A stretch of 64,000 nucleotides of DNA from VXNE01 sp965116625 (GTDB taxonomy: Bacteria; Pseudomonadota; Gammaproteobacteria; Pseudomonadales; Azotimanducaceae), in NCBI GenBank assembly GCA_965116625.1, contig OZ220717.1:4216001-4280000 (forward strand), in the 5' to 3' direction. The notes below the pieces were generated by a model. It was not told the origin of the DNA, did not search any database, and saw only the letters and a program-made list of their open reading frames with translations. A program made the translations under genes and the position numbers. Shown here piece after piece: positions 33,508-43,200 of the stretch. Position 1 is the first letter of the stretch. Every line of letters starts with the position of its first letter.

Positions 33508-34269
33508 GTGTCCACGTCCCTCTCCGAACCCGGTTCAGACGGCAGTTCCCGACTCGCCGCAACCAACCTGACAAAGCGCTATCGCGGCCGCACCGTCGTC
33601 GAAGGTCTGGACATTTCCCTGTCCAGTGGAGAGATCGTCGGGCTTCTCGGGCCAAACGGCGCCGGGAAGACAACCTGCTTCTACATGATCGTCGGACTGG
33701 TCCGGATGGACGCCGGGTCGATCCTCCTCGACGGTGTGGACCTGAGCCGCGCCCCGATGCACGCGAGGGCCCGCGCCGGCATCGGATACCTGCCACAGGA
33801 AGCGAGCGTGTTCAGGAAGCTGTCCGTGAAGGACAACCTGAAGGCTGTCGTGGAACTGCGAGGTGACCTGGACCGCCAGGCGCGGCGACGGCTCGTAGAC
33901 CGCCTGCTGGACGAGTTTCGCCTCACGGAGGTCCGGTCCGCCAGGGGCGAACAGTTGTCGGGTGGGGAGCGCCGCCGCGTCGAGATAGCCCGTGCGCTCG
34001 CGGCGGAGCCCGCATTCATGCTGCTCGACGAACCCTTTTCCGGGGTCGACCCGATCTCCGTTGCCGACATCAAGGACGAGATCCGCGATCTCGCGGGACG
34101 CAGGATCGGCGTTCTCATTACAGATCACAACGTCAGGGAAACACTCGACATCTGCGACCGTGCCTACATCGTCAATGACGGGCACGTCATTGCGGCCGGG
34201 GATGCCGACGCCATACTATCCGACGAGACCGTGAGAAGCGTATACCTTGGAGAGCGGTTCGAACTGTGA
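33508..34269 (+). CDS. lptB: LPS export ABC transporter ATPase LptB
   Basis: A 253-residue ABC ATPase that powers LPS extraction. Walker A GPNGAGKTT (48-56), Q-loop YLPQEASVF, signature LSGGERRRVEIARAL, Walker B FMLLDEPFSGVDP and switch His in ITDHNVRETL are all present. It starts at GTG 33508, three bases after the lptA stop, so the repeat array must not disturb this coupling. Confidence 0.98.
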   Translation: MSTSLSEPGSDGSSRLAATNLTKRYRGRTVVEGLDISLSSGEIVGLLGPNGAGKTTCFYMIVGLVRMDAGSILLDGVDLSRAPMHARARAGIGYLPQEASVFRKLSVKDNLKAVVELRGDLDRQARRRLVDRLLDEFRLTEVRSARGEQLSGGERRRVEIARALAAEPAFMLLDEPFSGVDPISVADIKDEIRDLAGRRIGVLITDHNVRETLDICDRAYIVNDGHVIAAGDADAILSDETVRSVYLGERFEL

Positions 34270-34338
34270 CCAGGAGGCGCGCCCCTGCCACCGCCCGTGG
34301 CCCGTCCCCGAGACCCTGCAAGAACCGCTGACTGCCGA

Positions 34339-35826
34339 ATGAAACAGTCACTCTCGCTCAGATTCGGCCAGCAGATGAAGATGACGCCGCAGTTGCAGCA
34401 GGCGATTCGCCTGATGCAACTCTCGTCCATGGAGCTGAACCTCGAGATACGCGAAGCTCTCGAAACAAATCCAATGCTCGAACTTGCCGAAGACGACGAC
34501 CTCGACGACGTCGCAGCAGACGACCTCGGAAGCGATCCCGAATGGGAACGCCGCGAAGAGTCCCCGCCGGACGGGGAAAGCGAAGAGGAAGGCTTCATCG
34601 AAGACCTAGGCATTCCCGACGAACTCCCGGTCGATACGAGCTGGGACGACGTCTACCAGGCGTCGACCCCGATGTCGCCAGCCTTGCCCGAAGGCATGGA
34701 CTTCGACAACCCCGCCTCCGAGTCCCTCGCCGATCATCTGCTGTGGCAACTGAACCTTTCACCGATGCCACCGCAGGACAAGCTTGTCGCGGCAGCCATC
34801 ATCGAAGCCATCGATGCCGACGGGATGCTGCAGGTCGACCTGGAGGACATCGCCGAGTCCGTCGCCGGCGCGTTTGGCGGCCAGGACGTTTCCGCCGAGG
34901 ACGTGGAGGCGGTGCTTGCACGCGTGCAGCAATTCGAGCCGGCAGGCGTCGGCGCCAGGAATCTGCGCGAGTGCCTGCTGCTGCAGCTCCACCAATTGTC
35001 CCCGGACACCCCCTCGCACGGCGATGCCGTCAGCCTGGTGCAGCACCACTTCGACACCCTCGCACGGAGCGACCTCAACGCGCTCGCGCGCGCTTCCGGG
35101 TTCGACGCGGACGCGCTGAAGCGGGCCATGGAACTGATTCGATCACTGAACCCCCGACCGGGCGCGGCGGTCGGCGACTTCGATTGCGAGTACATTGAGC
35201 CCGACGTATTCGTACGAAAGGACTCTAACGGGGACAGGGGGCGCTGGCTGGTGGAACTCAATACCGAGTCCCTGCCGACGCTACGCATCAACGACGTATA
35301 CGCCGGCCTGGTGCGGCGTGGGGACGGGAGCGCCGACAACGCGTTCCTGCGCAACAACCTGCAGGACGCCCGCTGGTTTCTGAAGAGCTTGAGGAATCGC
35401 AACGAAACACTGCTCAAGGTCGCGACCCAGATCGTCGAGCGCCAGCGCGGTTTCCTCGACCGTGGCGAAGAGGCGATGAAACCTCTCGTCCTCGCCGACA
35501 TCGCGAACGCCGTGGGGATGCACGAGTCGACGATCTCACGCGTTACGACTCGCAAGTACATGCGGACACCGCGCGGGATCTTCGAACTGAAGTACTTTTT
35601 CTCAAGCCATGTCGGCACCGCGACCGGAGGCGAAGTGTCCAGCACCGCCATCCGGGCACTGATCAAGCGATATATCGGCGAGGAGAATCCGAACCGGCCA
35701 TTGAGCGACAGCCGGATTGCGTCCATGCTTCGCGAACGCAACATAGCAGTGGCACGCCGAACCGTCGCAAAGTACCGGGAGTCCATGGCGATACCTTCCT
35801 CCAACGACCGAAGGAGATTGGTTTGA
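34339..35826 (+). CDS. rpoN: RNA polymerase sigma-54 factor RpoN
   Basis: A 495-residue sigma-54. The glutamine/leucine-rich region I starts KQSLSLRFGQQMKMTPQLQ and continues AIRLMQLSSMEL; an acidic region II follows; then the core-binding domain and the DNA-binding C-terminus with STISRVTTRKYMRTPRG and the RpoN box ARRTVAKYRE. The ATG at 34339 (MKQSLSL) is the family start. Order lptB-rpoN-hpf-ptsN is conserved in gammaproteobacteria. Confidence 0.98.
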   Translation: MKQSLSLRFGQQMKMTPQLQQAIRLMQLSSMELNLEIREALETNPMLELAEDDDLDDVAADDLGSDPEWERREESPPDGESEEEGFIEDLGIPDELPVDTSWDDVYQASTPMSPALPEGMDFDNPASESLADHLLWQLNLSPMPPQDKLVAAAIIEAIDADGMLQVDLEDIAESVAGAFGGQDVSAEDVEAVLARVQQFEPAGVGARNLRECLLLQLHQLSPDTPSHGDAVSLVQHHFDTLARSDLNALARASGFDADALKRAMELIRSLNPRPGAAVGDFDCEYIEPDVFVRKDSNGDRGRWLVELNTESLPTLRINDVYAGLVRRGDGSADNAFLRNNLQDARWFLKSLRNRNETLLKVATQIVERQRGFLDRGEEAMKPLVLADIANAVGMHESTISRVTTRKYMRTPRGIFELKYFFSSHVGTATGGEVSSTAIRALIKRYIGEENPNRPLSDSRIASMLRERNIAVARRTVAKYRESMAIPSSNDRRRLV

Positions 35827-35923
35827 CCGCAGTGGGAAACGATTTTCAGTCCCCGGGTTCCAATGGTTCCGGGGATGCCGAACATTCTCGAGATTTCACC
35901 CCTCAGCCAAACAGGGAGTTTTC

Positions 35924-36226
35924 ATGCAACTGAACATTTCCGGACACCACCTGGAAGTCACCGACGCCATCCGGGCCTATGCCGAGAACAAGATCGGACG
36001 CCTGGAACGCCACTACGACCACATCACCAACGTCCGCGTGGTCCTGTCCGTCGACAAGCTGGTGCAGCGGGCGGAGGCCACCGTCCACGCGAACGGCATC
36101 GAGCTCTTCGCCAGCGCCGACGACGCGGACCTCTACGCCGCCATCGACGCCTTGTCGAACAAGCTCGACCGCCAGGTTCTCAAGCACAAGGAAAAGATCT
36201 CGGACCACCGCACCCGGGCGGTGTAA
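35924..36226 (+). CDS. hpf: Ribosome hibernation promoting factor
   Basis: A 100-residue short-type HPF, with MQLNISGHHLEVTDAIRAY, KIGRLERHYDHITNV, and KHKEKISDHRTRAV at the end. It dimerises or silences 70S ribosomes in starvation. It is followed by a MITE insertion that separates it from ptsN. Confidence 0.95.
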   Translation: MQLNISGHHLEVTDAIRAYAENKIGRLERHYDHITNVRVVLSVDKLVQRAEATVHANGIELFASADDADLYAAIDALSNKLDRQVLKHKEKISDHRTRAV

Positions 36227-36254
36227 ACGCGGCCCGGATGCCTTAATGCCTTAG

Positions 36255-36495
36255 CCCGCATATCTCACCAAGGCGCTTGTTGAATCAGCAAAGGTCATTG
36301 TATTTCAATGAGGTATCTTCAGTTTTCGACGTTCGGACAGGTAACAGACCGCGCTGCCGCGCCCTCGCTGGTCTTTTTTCCGTGTGCGCGCACGTGCTCG
36401 CTGCACCATAAGCGGCGGCTATGCTTTCGCTCGCGAGCACGCGCACACGAAAAAAATCCTGCGCGATCATCGCGGCCCTTGGTGAGATATGCGGG
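36255..36495. mobile_element. MITE-like element, copy 1 (empty site)
   Basis: A 241-bp non-coding element with perfect 19-bp terminal inverted repeats (CCCGCATATCTCACCAAGG) and TTAG flanking it on both sides (36251-36254 and 36496-36499), a likely target duplication. Inside are a CATTG/CAATG hairpin and a long arm pair (CGTGTGCGCG with CGCACACG, flanked by T and A runs). No transposase is encoded. The family is unknown to me. It lies between hpf and ptsN. A second copy is at 52378-52696. Confidence 0.85.
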
Positions 36496-36511
36496 TTAGG
36501 GACGCAGCACC

Positions 36512-36982
36512 ATGATCGACTTTCGATCAGTCCTCCACCCCGGCTGCACACGAACGGACGTGCATGCCGCTTCGAGGAAATCGGCACTCGACCAGGCCGC
36601 ACAGCTTATTGCCGCGCAGAATCCCGACGTGGATGCGAGGCTCCTCCTTCGCGAGTTGCTCGCGCGCGAACGCCTTGGCAGTACCGGTCTGGGCGACGGT
36701 GTGGCGGTCCCGCACTGCCGCATGCAGTGCGACCGGCCCCTTGCGGCTTTCGTACGCCTGGCGCAACCCATCGATTTCGACGCGCCGGACGACCGCCGCG
36801 TCGATCTCATCTTCACGCTCGTGGTTCCACGCGATGCCGCGCAAGTTCACCTCGACATCCTCGGCGTGTTGGTAAGCGTGCTCAATGAACCGGCGAATCC
36901 CATACGATTGCGCCGCGCCCACGGCGATGGCGAACTGTTCCAGGAATTGATGGCCATGCTCGACGGCGCGGCGGCAGCGTAG
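36512..36982 (+). CDS. ptsN: Nitrogen regulatory PTS IIA protein
   Basis: A 156-residue EIIA-Ntr with the phosphorylated His in GVAVPHCRM (about residue 69). It has ARERLGSTGLGDG and DDRRVDLIFTLVVP. It receives phosphate from NPr and regulates potassium and nitrogen processes. It lies between the MITE and npr; rapZ, usual between ptsN and npr, is missing. Confidence 0.95.
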   Translation: MIDFRSVLHPGCTRTDVHAASRKSALDQAAQLIAAQNPDVDARLLLRELLARERLGSTGLGDGVAVPHCRMQCDRPLAAFVRLAQPIDFDAPDDRRVDLIFTLVVPRDAAQVHLDILGVLVSVLNEPANPIRLRRAHGDGELFQELMAMLDGAAAA

Positions 36983-37012
36983 ATTCCCCATGACCACATC
37001 CCGGCAAGACCC

Positions 37013-37282
37013 GTGACCGATGGAGAAGTCGTCATCGTCAACGCCCTCGGGCTTCACGCGCGCGCGGCGGCGAAGCTCGTCAACCTTGCCAAGACCTTCA
37101 CATGCAGCATCGAGCTCTGCGTGGGCGACAAGAACGTCGACGCCAAAAGCATCATGAAGGTGATGATGCTCGCCGCCGGACAGGGGACCGTCCTGACGCT
37201 GCGTACCAGCGGCGACGAAGAGAAGGAAGCGTTTGCAGCGGTCTCCCGCCTGATCAGGGACCGTTTCGGCGAAGAGCAGTAA
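37013..37282 (+). CDS. ptsO: Phosphocarrier protein NPr (HPr family)
   Basis: An 89-residue HPr-like protein with the active His in NALGLHARAAAKLV and the regulatory Ser in AKSIMKVMMLAAGQGT. It passes phosphate from EI-Ntr to PtsN. Starts at GTG 37013. It converges with pmbA over a 134-bp spacer that holds a family A copy. Confidence 0.95.
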   Translation: MTDGEVVIVNALGLHARAAAKLVNLAKTFTCSIELCVGDKNVDAKSIMKVMMLAAGQGTVLTLRTSGDEEKEAFAAVSRLIRDRFGEEQ

Positions 37283-37317
37283 CTTTTCTCCGCCGACAGG
37301 GCAACGCCGGCATTTCG

Positions 37318-37390
37318 TACGCGTCAGCGGTCGGGGAATATCCTTTTCTTGCAAGGGACACCCTCGCGCTCCCGGGGCTGAAGGCTCTCT
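37318..37390 (+). repeat. Family A copy with head module between npr and pmbA
   Basis: The head ACGCGTCAGCGGTCGGGGAA (37318-37337), shared with the murD and murC sites, leads into TTTTCTTGCAAGGGACACCC and CTCGCGCTCCCGGGGCTGAA. The stem is degenerate (GCAAGGG/CCCTCGC). At about 73 bp it is the longest-looking form. It lies just past the pmbA stop, in the sense direction of that gene. Confidence 0.8.
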
Positions 37391-37416
37391 GCGCGGGGCC
37401 CGCCTTTGGCGCCGAT

Positions 37417-38754
37417 TCAGTTCGCTACGGTCATGGATCGGACCAGTATCGATCCCGTGTGTATGTTGCTGCGGCGATCGATGTCGTCGCCGGCGGCGAC
37501 GATGCCGTGGTACATCTCGTTCAGCGTCGAGGCAATCGTCACCTTCTCCACCGGATACGCCGGTTCGCCGTTCTCGATCCAGAACCCGGCCGCCGCGCGT
37601 GAATAGTGCCCGGAAACCAGGTCGACGCCCTGGCCCATCAGTTCGGTCACGACCAGTCCGGTCCCCATTTCCCGCATCAGCGCCGTGGGGCACACCGTAT
37701 CGGTCTCGAGGCGAAGGTTGAACACGCCCCCTGCATTGCCGGTCGTTTCCATTCCGAGACGCCGGGCCGAGTAGGTTCCGAGGACATAGTGATCGAGGCG
37801 TCCCGCGTGCACAAACGCCTTGCCTGTCGTCGCGACGCCGTCGCCGTCGAAACCCGCGCTGCCGAGACCTTTCGGCATGTGCGGATACTCGGCGAGGGTA
37901 ATGCCCTTCGCCGCAACAGGCTTGCCGAGCGAGTCCGTCAGGTAGGACGCACGCCGATACAGGGCACCCCCGCTGATGGCACCGACGAGATGCCCGATCA
38001 AGCCCACCGCCATGGGTGGACTGAACAGTACCGGCCAGTTACCCGTCCTTATTGGCTTCGTGCCCAGCCGGGCCAGGGCGCGCCGGGCGGCCTCCTCGCC
38101 AACGCTGACATGGCTGTCAAGGTTCTTCGGGTCGCGGGCGATGCTGAAGAAGTGATCCCGCTCCATTCCCGCGTCGTCTCCCGCCACCACCGCGCAGTGA
38201 ACACTGTGCCGCGTCCCCGTCACGGCGCCCAGAAAGCCGTGAGAGTTGCCATAGACGCGGCACGAACGCTGCGTCGCAACTTCAGCGCCTTCGGAATTGA
38301 CGATCCGGCCGTCGTAGTCGAGCGCCGTGGCCTCGGTTTCGAGGGCCAGGTCCCGCAACGCGTCGGCGTCCATCGTCCACGGGTGATGCAGATCGAGGTC
38401 CGGCAGATCCCTCGCCATTCGTTCCGGGTCGGCGAGACCATTGCATTCGTCGTCCTCGGTGTGGCGCGCGATGCCGAGGGCAGCCCCGACCGTCGCGCGC
38501 ACGGCTTCGGGCCTGCTATCCGACGTAGTCGCGGTTCCCTTGCGGGCGCCCACATACACCGTGATGCCGAAACCTCGATCCTGGCTGAACTCGATGGTCT
38601 CGATGTCGCGCTGCCGCACCGCGATCGTCAATCCCTCGTCGTCGCCCACGGAGACTTCCGCCGCAGTGGCCCCCTGCCGCCTCGCTTCGTCGAGAATGTC
38701 GCCGACGAGGTGCTCGAGATCCGACTCCAGGTCGGCAATGTCCATGGACTCCAT
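37417..38754 (-). CDS. pmbA: Metalloprotease subunit TldE/PmbA
   Basis: A 445-residue partner of TldD, the heterodimeric protease that cleaves unfolded peptides (microcin B17 maturation, CcdA degradation). Conserved: SQDRGFGITVYVGARKGTATTSD, DLDLHHPW, LETDTVCPTALMREMGTGLVVTELMGQG and GHYSRAAAGFWIENG. It lies immediately after tldD (three bases between). Confidence 0.95.
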   Translation of the reverse strand: MESMDIADLESDLEHLVGDILDEARRQGATAAEVSVGDDEGLTIAVRQRDIETIEFSQDRGFGITVYVGARKGTATTSDSRPEAVRATVGAALGIARHTEDDECNGLADPERMARDLPDLDLHHPWTMDADALRDLALETEATALDYDGRIVNSEGAEVATQRSCRVYGNSHGFLGAVTGTRHSVHCAVVAGDDAGMERDHFFSIARDPKNLDSHVSVGEEAARRALARLGTKPIRTGNWPVLFSPPMAVGLIGHLVGAISGGALYRRASYLTDSLGKPVAAKGITLAEYPHMPKGLGSAGFDGDGVATTGKAFVHAGRLDHYVLGTYSARRLGMETTGNAGGVFNLRLETDTVCPTALMREMGTGLVVTELMGQGVDLVSGHYSRAAAGFWIENGEPAYPVEKVTIASTLNEMYHGIVAAGDDIDRRSNIHTGSILVRSMTVAN

Positions 38755-38757
38755 GGC

Positions 38758-40206
38758 TCAAGCCGTGCCGCCGACGGTGATTTCGTCGATCTTCACCGTC
38801 GGCTGCCCGACCCCGACGGGAACGCTCTGTCCCTCCTTCCCGCACGTGCCGACACCCTGGTCGAGCGCGAGATCGTTGCCCACCATCGAGACCCGGGTCA
38901 TGACTTCGGGACCACTGCCAACCAGGCTCATTCCCCGGACCGGCTGTGTCACCCGGCCCTTTTCGATCCTGTATGCCTCGGTGGCGGAGAACACGAAGCG
39001 TCCCGACGTGATGTCCACCTGTCCACCGCCGAAACTGACCGCATACACGCCATCGTCGACACTCGCGAGGATCTCCCCGGGATCGGATTCCCCCGCCAGC
39101 AACAACGTGTTTGTCATTCGGGGCATGGGCAGGCAGGCGTAGGACTCCCTGCGCCCGTTTCCGGTGGGAGCGGCTTTCATCAGGCGCGCGTTGAGCTTGT
39201 CCTGCATGTATCCCCTGAGCACACCGTTTTCGATCAGCACGGTGCGCTGGCCCGGCGTCCCCTCATCGTCGAGGTTGAGCGATCCGCGCCTGTCCTTCAT
39301 CGTCGCGTCGTCGACAACAGTACACAGTTGTGACGCCACCCTCTCGCCGACCCTTCCCGCATAGGCCGACGTTCCCTTTCGATTGAAGTCTCCCTCCAGT
39401 CCATGCCCGACCGCTTCGTGCAACAGCACTCCGGCCCACCCCGGGGCCAGGATCACCGGCATGGAACCCGCGGGCGCATCCACCGCCTCGAGGTTCGTGA
39501 GTGCCTGCCGCACCGCTTCGCGCGCGTACCGCCGCGCTTGACCGTCGGCATCGCCGGACAGTATCCAGGAGAAATCGTGCCGGCCACCGCCGCCGGCAAA
39601 TCCCCGTTCCCTGCGGCCGTCCTTCTCGACGATCACGGAAACGTCGAAGCGCACCAGGGGCCGCACGTCGCCGGCGAACGTACCGTCGCTCCCCACGACC
39701 AGGTTCGTCTCGAAACTCGCCGCGAGCCGGGCCGTGACCTGCGTTACGAGCGGATCGAGGCTTCGCGCGAACGCATCCGTGCGTCCGAGGAGCGCCACCT
39801 TGTCCTGTTCCGGAAACGACGCAAGCGGATCCGTACCCGCATACCGGGGCACCACATCACGCCGGCGGTACGCCTGCATCGATCCGTCGCCGCCGGAACG
39901 CGCGATCGTACGCGCCGCGTCCGCAGCCTTCCCAAGCGCCGGCAGGACGATGTCGTCGGCGTAGGCGAACCCCGTCTTCTCGCCGCTGACCGCACGCACT
40001 CCCACGCCCCGGTCTACGCTGAACGCGCCGTCCTTGACGATGCCGTCCTCCAGGGTCCAGGACTCCGACCTCCTCTGCTGGAAGAACAGCTCACCCGCGT
40101 CCACCTGCCGGTGCATCAGCCGCCCGATGAGCCGCGACACGTCTCCCTCGCCGATCTCGCCAGCCTCCCACAGTTCCCGCTTGGCGGTTTCGATGAGTTG
40201 CGTCAC
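38758..40206 (-). CDS. tldD: Metalloprotease TldD
   Basis: A 482-residue zinc protease with the HEXXXH motif HEAVGHGLEGD (about 263-273). Flanking blocks are GWAGVLLHEAV, NRKGTSAYAGRVG and GTCGKEGQSVPVGVGQP. Starts at GTG overlapping the yhdP stop (GTGA). Order yhdP-tldD is the gammaproteobacterial norm. Confidence 0.96.
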   Translation of the reverse strand: MTQLIETAKRELWEAGEIGEGDVSRLIGRLMHRQVDAGELFFQQRRSESWTLEDGIVKDGAFSVDRGVGVRAVSGEKTGFAYADDIVLPALGKAADAARTIARSGGDGSMQAYRRRDVVPRYAGTDPLASFPEQDKVALLGRTDAFARSLDPLVTQVTARLAASFETNLVVGSDGTFAGDVRPLVRFDVSVIVEKDGRRERGFAGGGGRHDFSWILSGDADGQARRYAREAVRQALTNLEAVDAPAGSMPVILAPGWAGVLLHEAVGHGLEGDFNRKGTSAYAGRVGERVASQLCTVVDDATMKDRRGSLNLDDEGTPGQRTVLIENGVLRGYMQDKLNARLMKAAPTGNGRRESYACLPMPRMTNTLLLAGESDPGEILASVDDGVYAVSFGGGQVDITSGRFVFSATEAYRIEKGRVTQPVRGMSLVGSGPEVMTRVSMVGNDLALDQGVGTCGKEGQSVPVGVGQPTVKIDEITVGGTA

Positions 40207-43200
40207 TCCACTTCTCCGGGACGATCCATTTCGCTCCTGAATATATCAACGAATTCCAGGTTCGGGTCCTCGATGGTGCCCGTGATCCGATACCTGGCAC
40301 TGGAAAGCGTCTGGATCTGCTCCTTGAAGATCTCGCGTCCCACCAGCACGCCCACGGCTGTCACGGGCTCGGCCGTGGCAATCCACGCGTACCACGGCAG
40401 GTTGGACGACAGGGGCAGCGTGACGATCATCTCGTTGTCCAGCGCGCCGTCCGCCAGGTCCACCGTACCGTTGATCCTGAAGTCGGAACCCGGACCGTGT
40501 ATCTCCATCGGCTCCGTGAACGACAGGACGCCCCCGTCGAGTTCGCCATTGGCACGGACGTGATCGAAGCCGATCCCCTTGTCGAACACGTCGGAGAAGT
40601 CGAGCTGCAGGCGTCGCGCGATGTTCGCGAAGTTGAGCAACGAGAGAATTCTCGCACCCGCCGCTTCGTCCACTTCAAGGAACCGGCCCGTCTCAATCGC
40701 CATTCGCATGCTGCCGGTCAGTTCGCCCAGTTCGAAGTTGAGCGGCGAGCCGGGCCATTCCACTGCCGCTTCGATATCGACGCTGGTGCTCTCGACGCTC
40801 GGCGCATAGTCCCACTGCGGCAAGACCAGCCCGAGGTCCCCCGCCGTGACCCGTCCGCGGAACAGGGACGCATCGGATTCCCCGGTCCAGACCAGGTCGT
40901 CGTCGGCCTCTATGTGCATACCCTTGATATCGCCCATGAGTCCCGTAAGGCGAATGACGCCGTCGCCGGGACGAACGCCGAAGGCCCAGGCGCCGTAGTC
41001 ATCGTCTCCGACCAGGACCCTGGCGATCGTGACGTCGGCGGCAGGCACCTGGTCGAACAGGGAGACATCCAGAAGATCGCCATCGGATTCCTCCCCGGAG
41101 ACACGGACCTCGTCCAGCGACAGCAGAACGGGTTGCTCGCCCTCCAGGACAACGGTGCCCCGCACCTCGTTGCTGTCGATGCCAATGGCAACCCCATCCT
41201 TGCCGACGATGCCGTTGAGTGCGGCGTCCGTGAGTTCGATGTCGCCCAGCCAGACGCTTCCCACCGACAGCCGATCAAGCCGCCAGGGCACGGTCTCCGG
41301 CATCACCTCGGAGGCATCCCCTTCCAGCTGAATCGTCTCCAGGTGTCCGGACAGGCGTACGTGCGACGAAGTAATGTCCGGCGGTCCGGGCGGCACGCCG
41401 ATGCCAATCGCACCGCGCGCCAGGACCCCGTCACGCACGTGAAACCACCCTTCAAACGACTCGCTCCGCACGGCGGCTCGGGTGTAGTCATCGTCAAACA
41501 CCATTTCGACATCGACCGGCCCCGGCTGCCGGGCAGACTTGTGCAGGGGCGGAGGCAGGTTCACGGCGATTCCCACCCCGTCCGAACCCAGGTCGAGTTC
41601 CAGCGCGCGGGATGGATCGGCGAACGCGCGCAGCCGCGCATCGAAGCCGAATACGCCCGCCGCCACGGGAACTTCGTGCGTTTCGAGAATGCGGTAGATG
41701 TCCGCCACCGCACCCCTACCGCGAAAGTCGAGGACGTTCGCATCTTCGGAAGCCGCCGCGGTTATCGCGACAGGAAAGCCAAACAGTATTCCGTCTATCC
41801 CGGCCGAGGAAAAGTGGTGCGGCGACTGGAACCGTGCATTCCCGTTCAGGCCGTCAAACAGCAGCTTCAGGTCAACCAGGTCGAGCGTCACGCCGTCCAC
41901 CTCGAACCCGAGGTCCAGGTCAACTGGACCCGAGTCATCGTCAACCGGGATTCGCAAGTCACCGTCGATGCCCAGTACCCCCTCGGCCCGCCAACTCTCC
42001 GAGACGAAGTGCAGTTCCTCCGACAACGGCGTGTCACGCACGAAGTCCAGCGCGCGCGCGGCATCGGTCCGCGCATTCAGCGCAATATCCACGTACCCCC
42101 CCAATAGCGGCACCCGGATGTCCGAGTTCCGGATCTCGCCCCCGAACAGCACGCCCTCCACGACGCGCCCCCGCGCCTCCTCGCCGGTAATCGTGACGTT
42201 TCCATGCACGCCCTCCAACGGGGGCCAGTCCGCGTGATAGTCGACCGTTCCATCGACAACCAGCCCGGCGACCTCGAAGCGGCGGTTCGGCAATTCCGCG
42301 CGCGGCCGCGTCTGCCCATGGAACACGGTCGAAGCGGAATTCAGTTGCCCGGCCACGAGGCTGGACCTGAGCCACGCCTTCAGGCCGTCATCCAGCCCCT
42401 GGGGCAAATGGTCCCTGATCAGCCCGGCCGGCAAGCCATCAGCCAATCCGAGGAGAATGAACTGGCCGTCGAAAGGGTCCCGGGGGCGGGTGAGCGAAAA
42501 GCCGCCACCCGCCGCAGCGGTTCCCAGTGCAACCTGGACGTTGCCGCGAACACCCAGGTAACCCGGTTCGAACCAGAACGTGACGTCTCCCGATCCGACA
42601 TCGTATTCCCACGGATTGTCGAAGTGCCTGGGCAGCCCGAAACGCAGTCCATCACAGCTAAAGTCAATCCGGAATCCCTGCAGATGACCGCGCAGCATCC
42701 CGCAGCCATTCGCCAGTTCGGGCACGCCCTGGTAGTTCGACATGGAGATGGCATCAAGCCTGGCTTCATAGGCGAGTCCGCGCCCGCTCAGGTGAGCCCG
42801 AACCGCTGCCAGTCTGCCTTCAGCGGCCACCCCTTCGAACCAGTGTCCATGCGTTCCCAACCCGGCAGCGAGCAGCGAATTCAGGACGGCAATGTCGACG
42901 CCGGCGAACCAGAATCCGACTCCATCCGCATCGGCGCTGACACCGATTCCATCCAGGTCGAGGGAAGCGCCGCCCGCCGTTGCGTGGAGCGATGAGACGC
43001 CTCGATACGCGCCGTCGCGACCGACTGAGCGAGCGGCGGTCGTGGCCACGACCGTGAGCGGTGTCTCCCCCGGGCCCGATATTCGCGCATTCGCCATCGT
43101 CGCGGCGCTGTTGCCGTCGCCGGTCCATTTTCCGTCAACGGCGAGCAGCAGGTCTGGAAGCGCAAGCGCCCGGGCAAGTTCGCCGGCAAGCGACATGTCA

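Noticed and set aside
40497..42107. Plus-strand open frame of 536 codons opposite yhdP
   Set aside because: Shadow of the AsmA-like gene; no motif, no ribosome site, odd composition.
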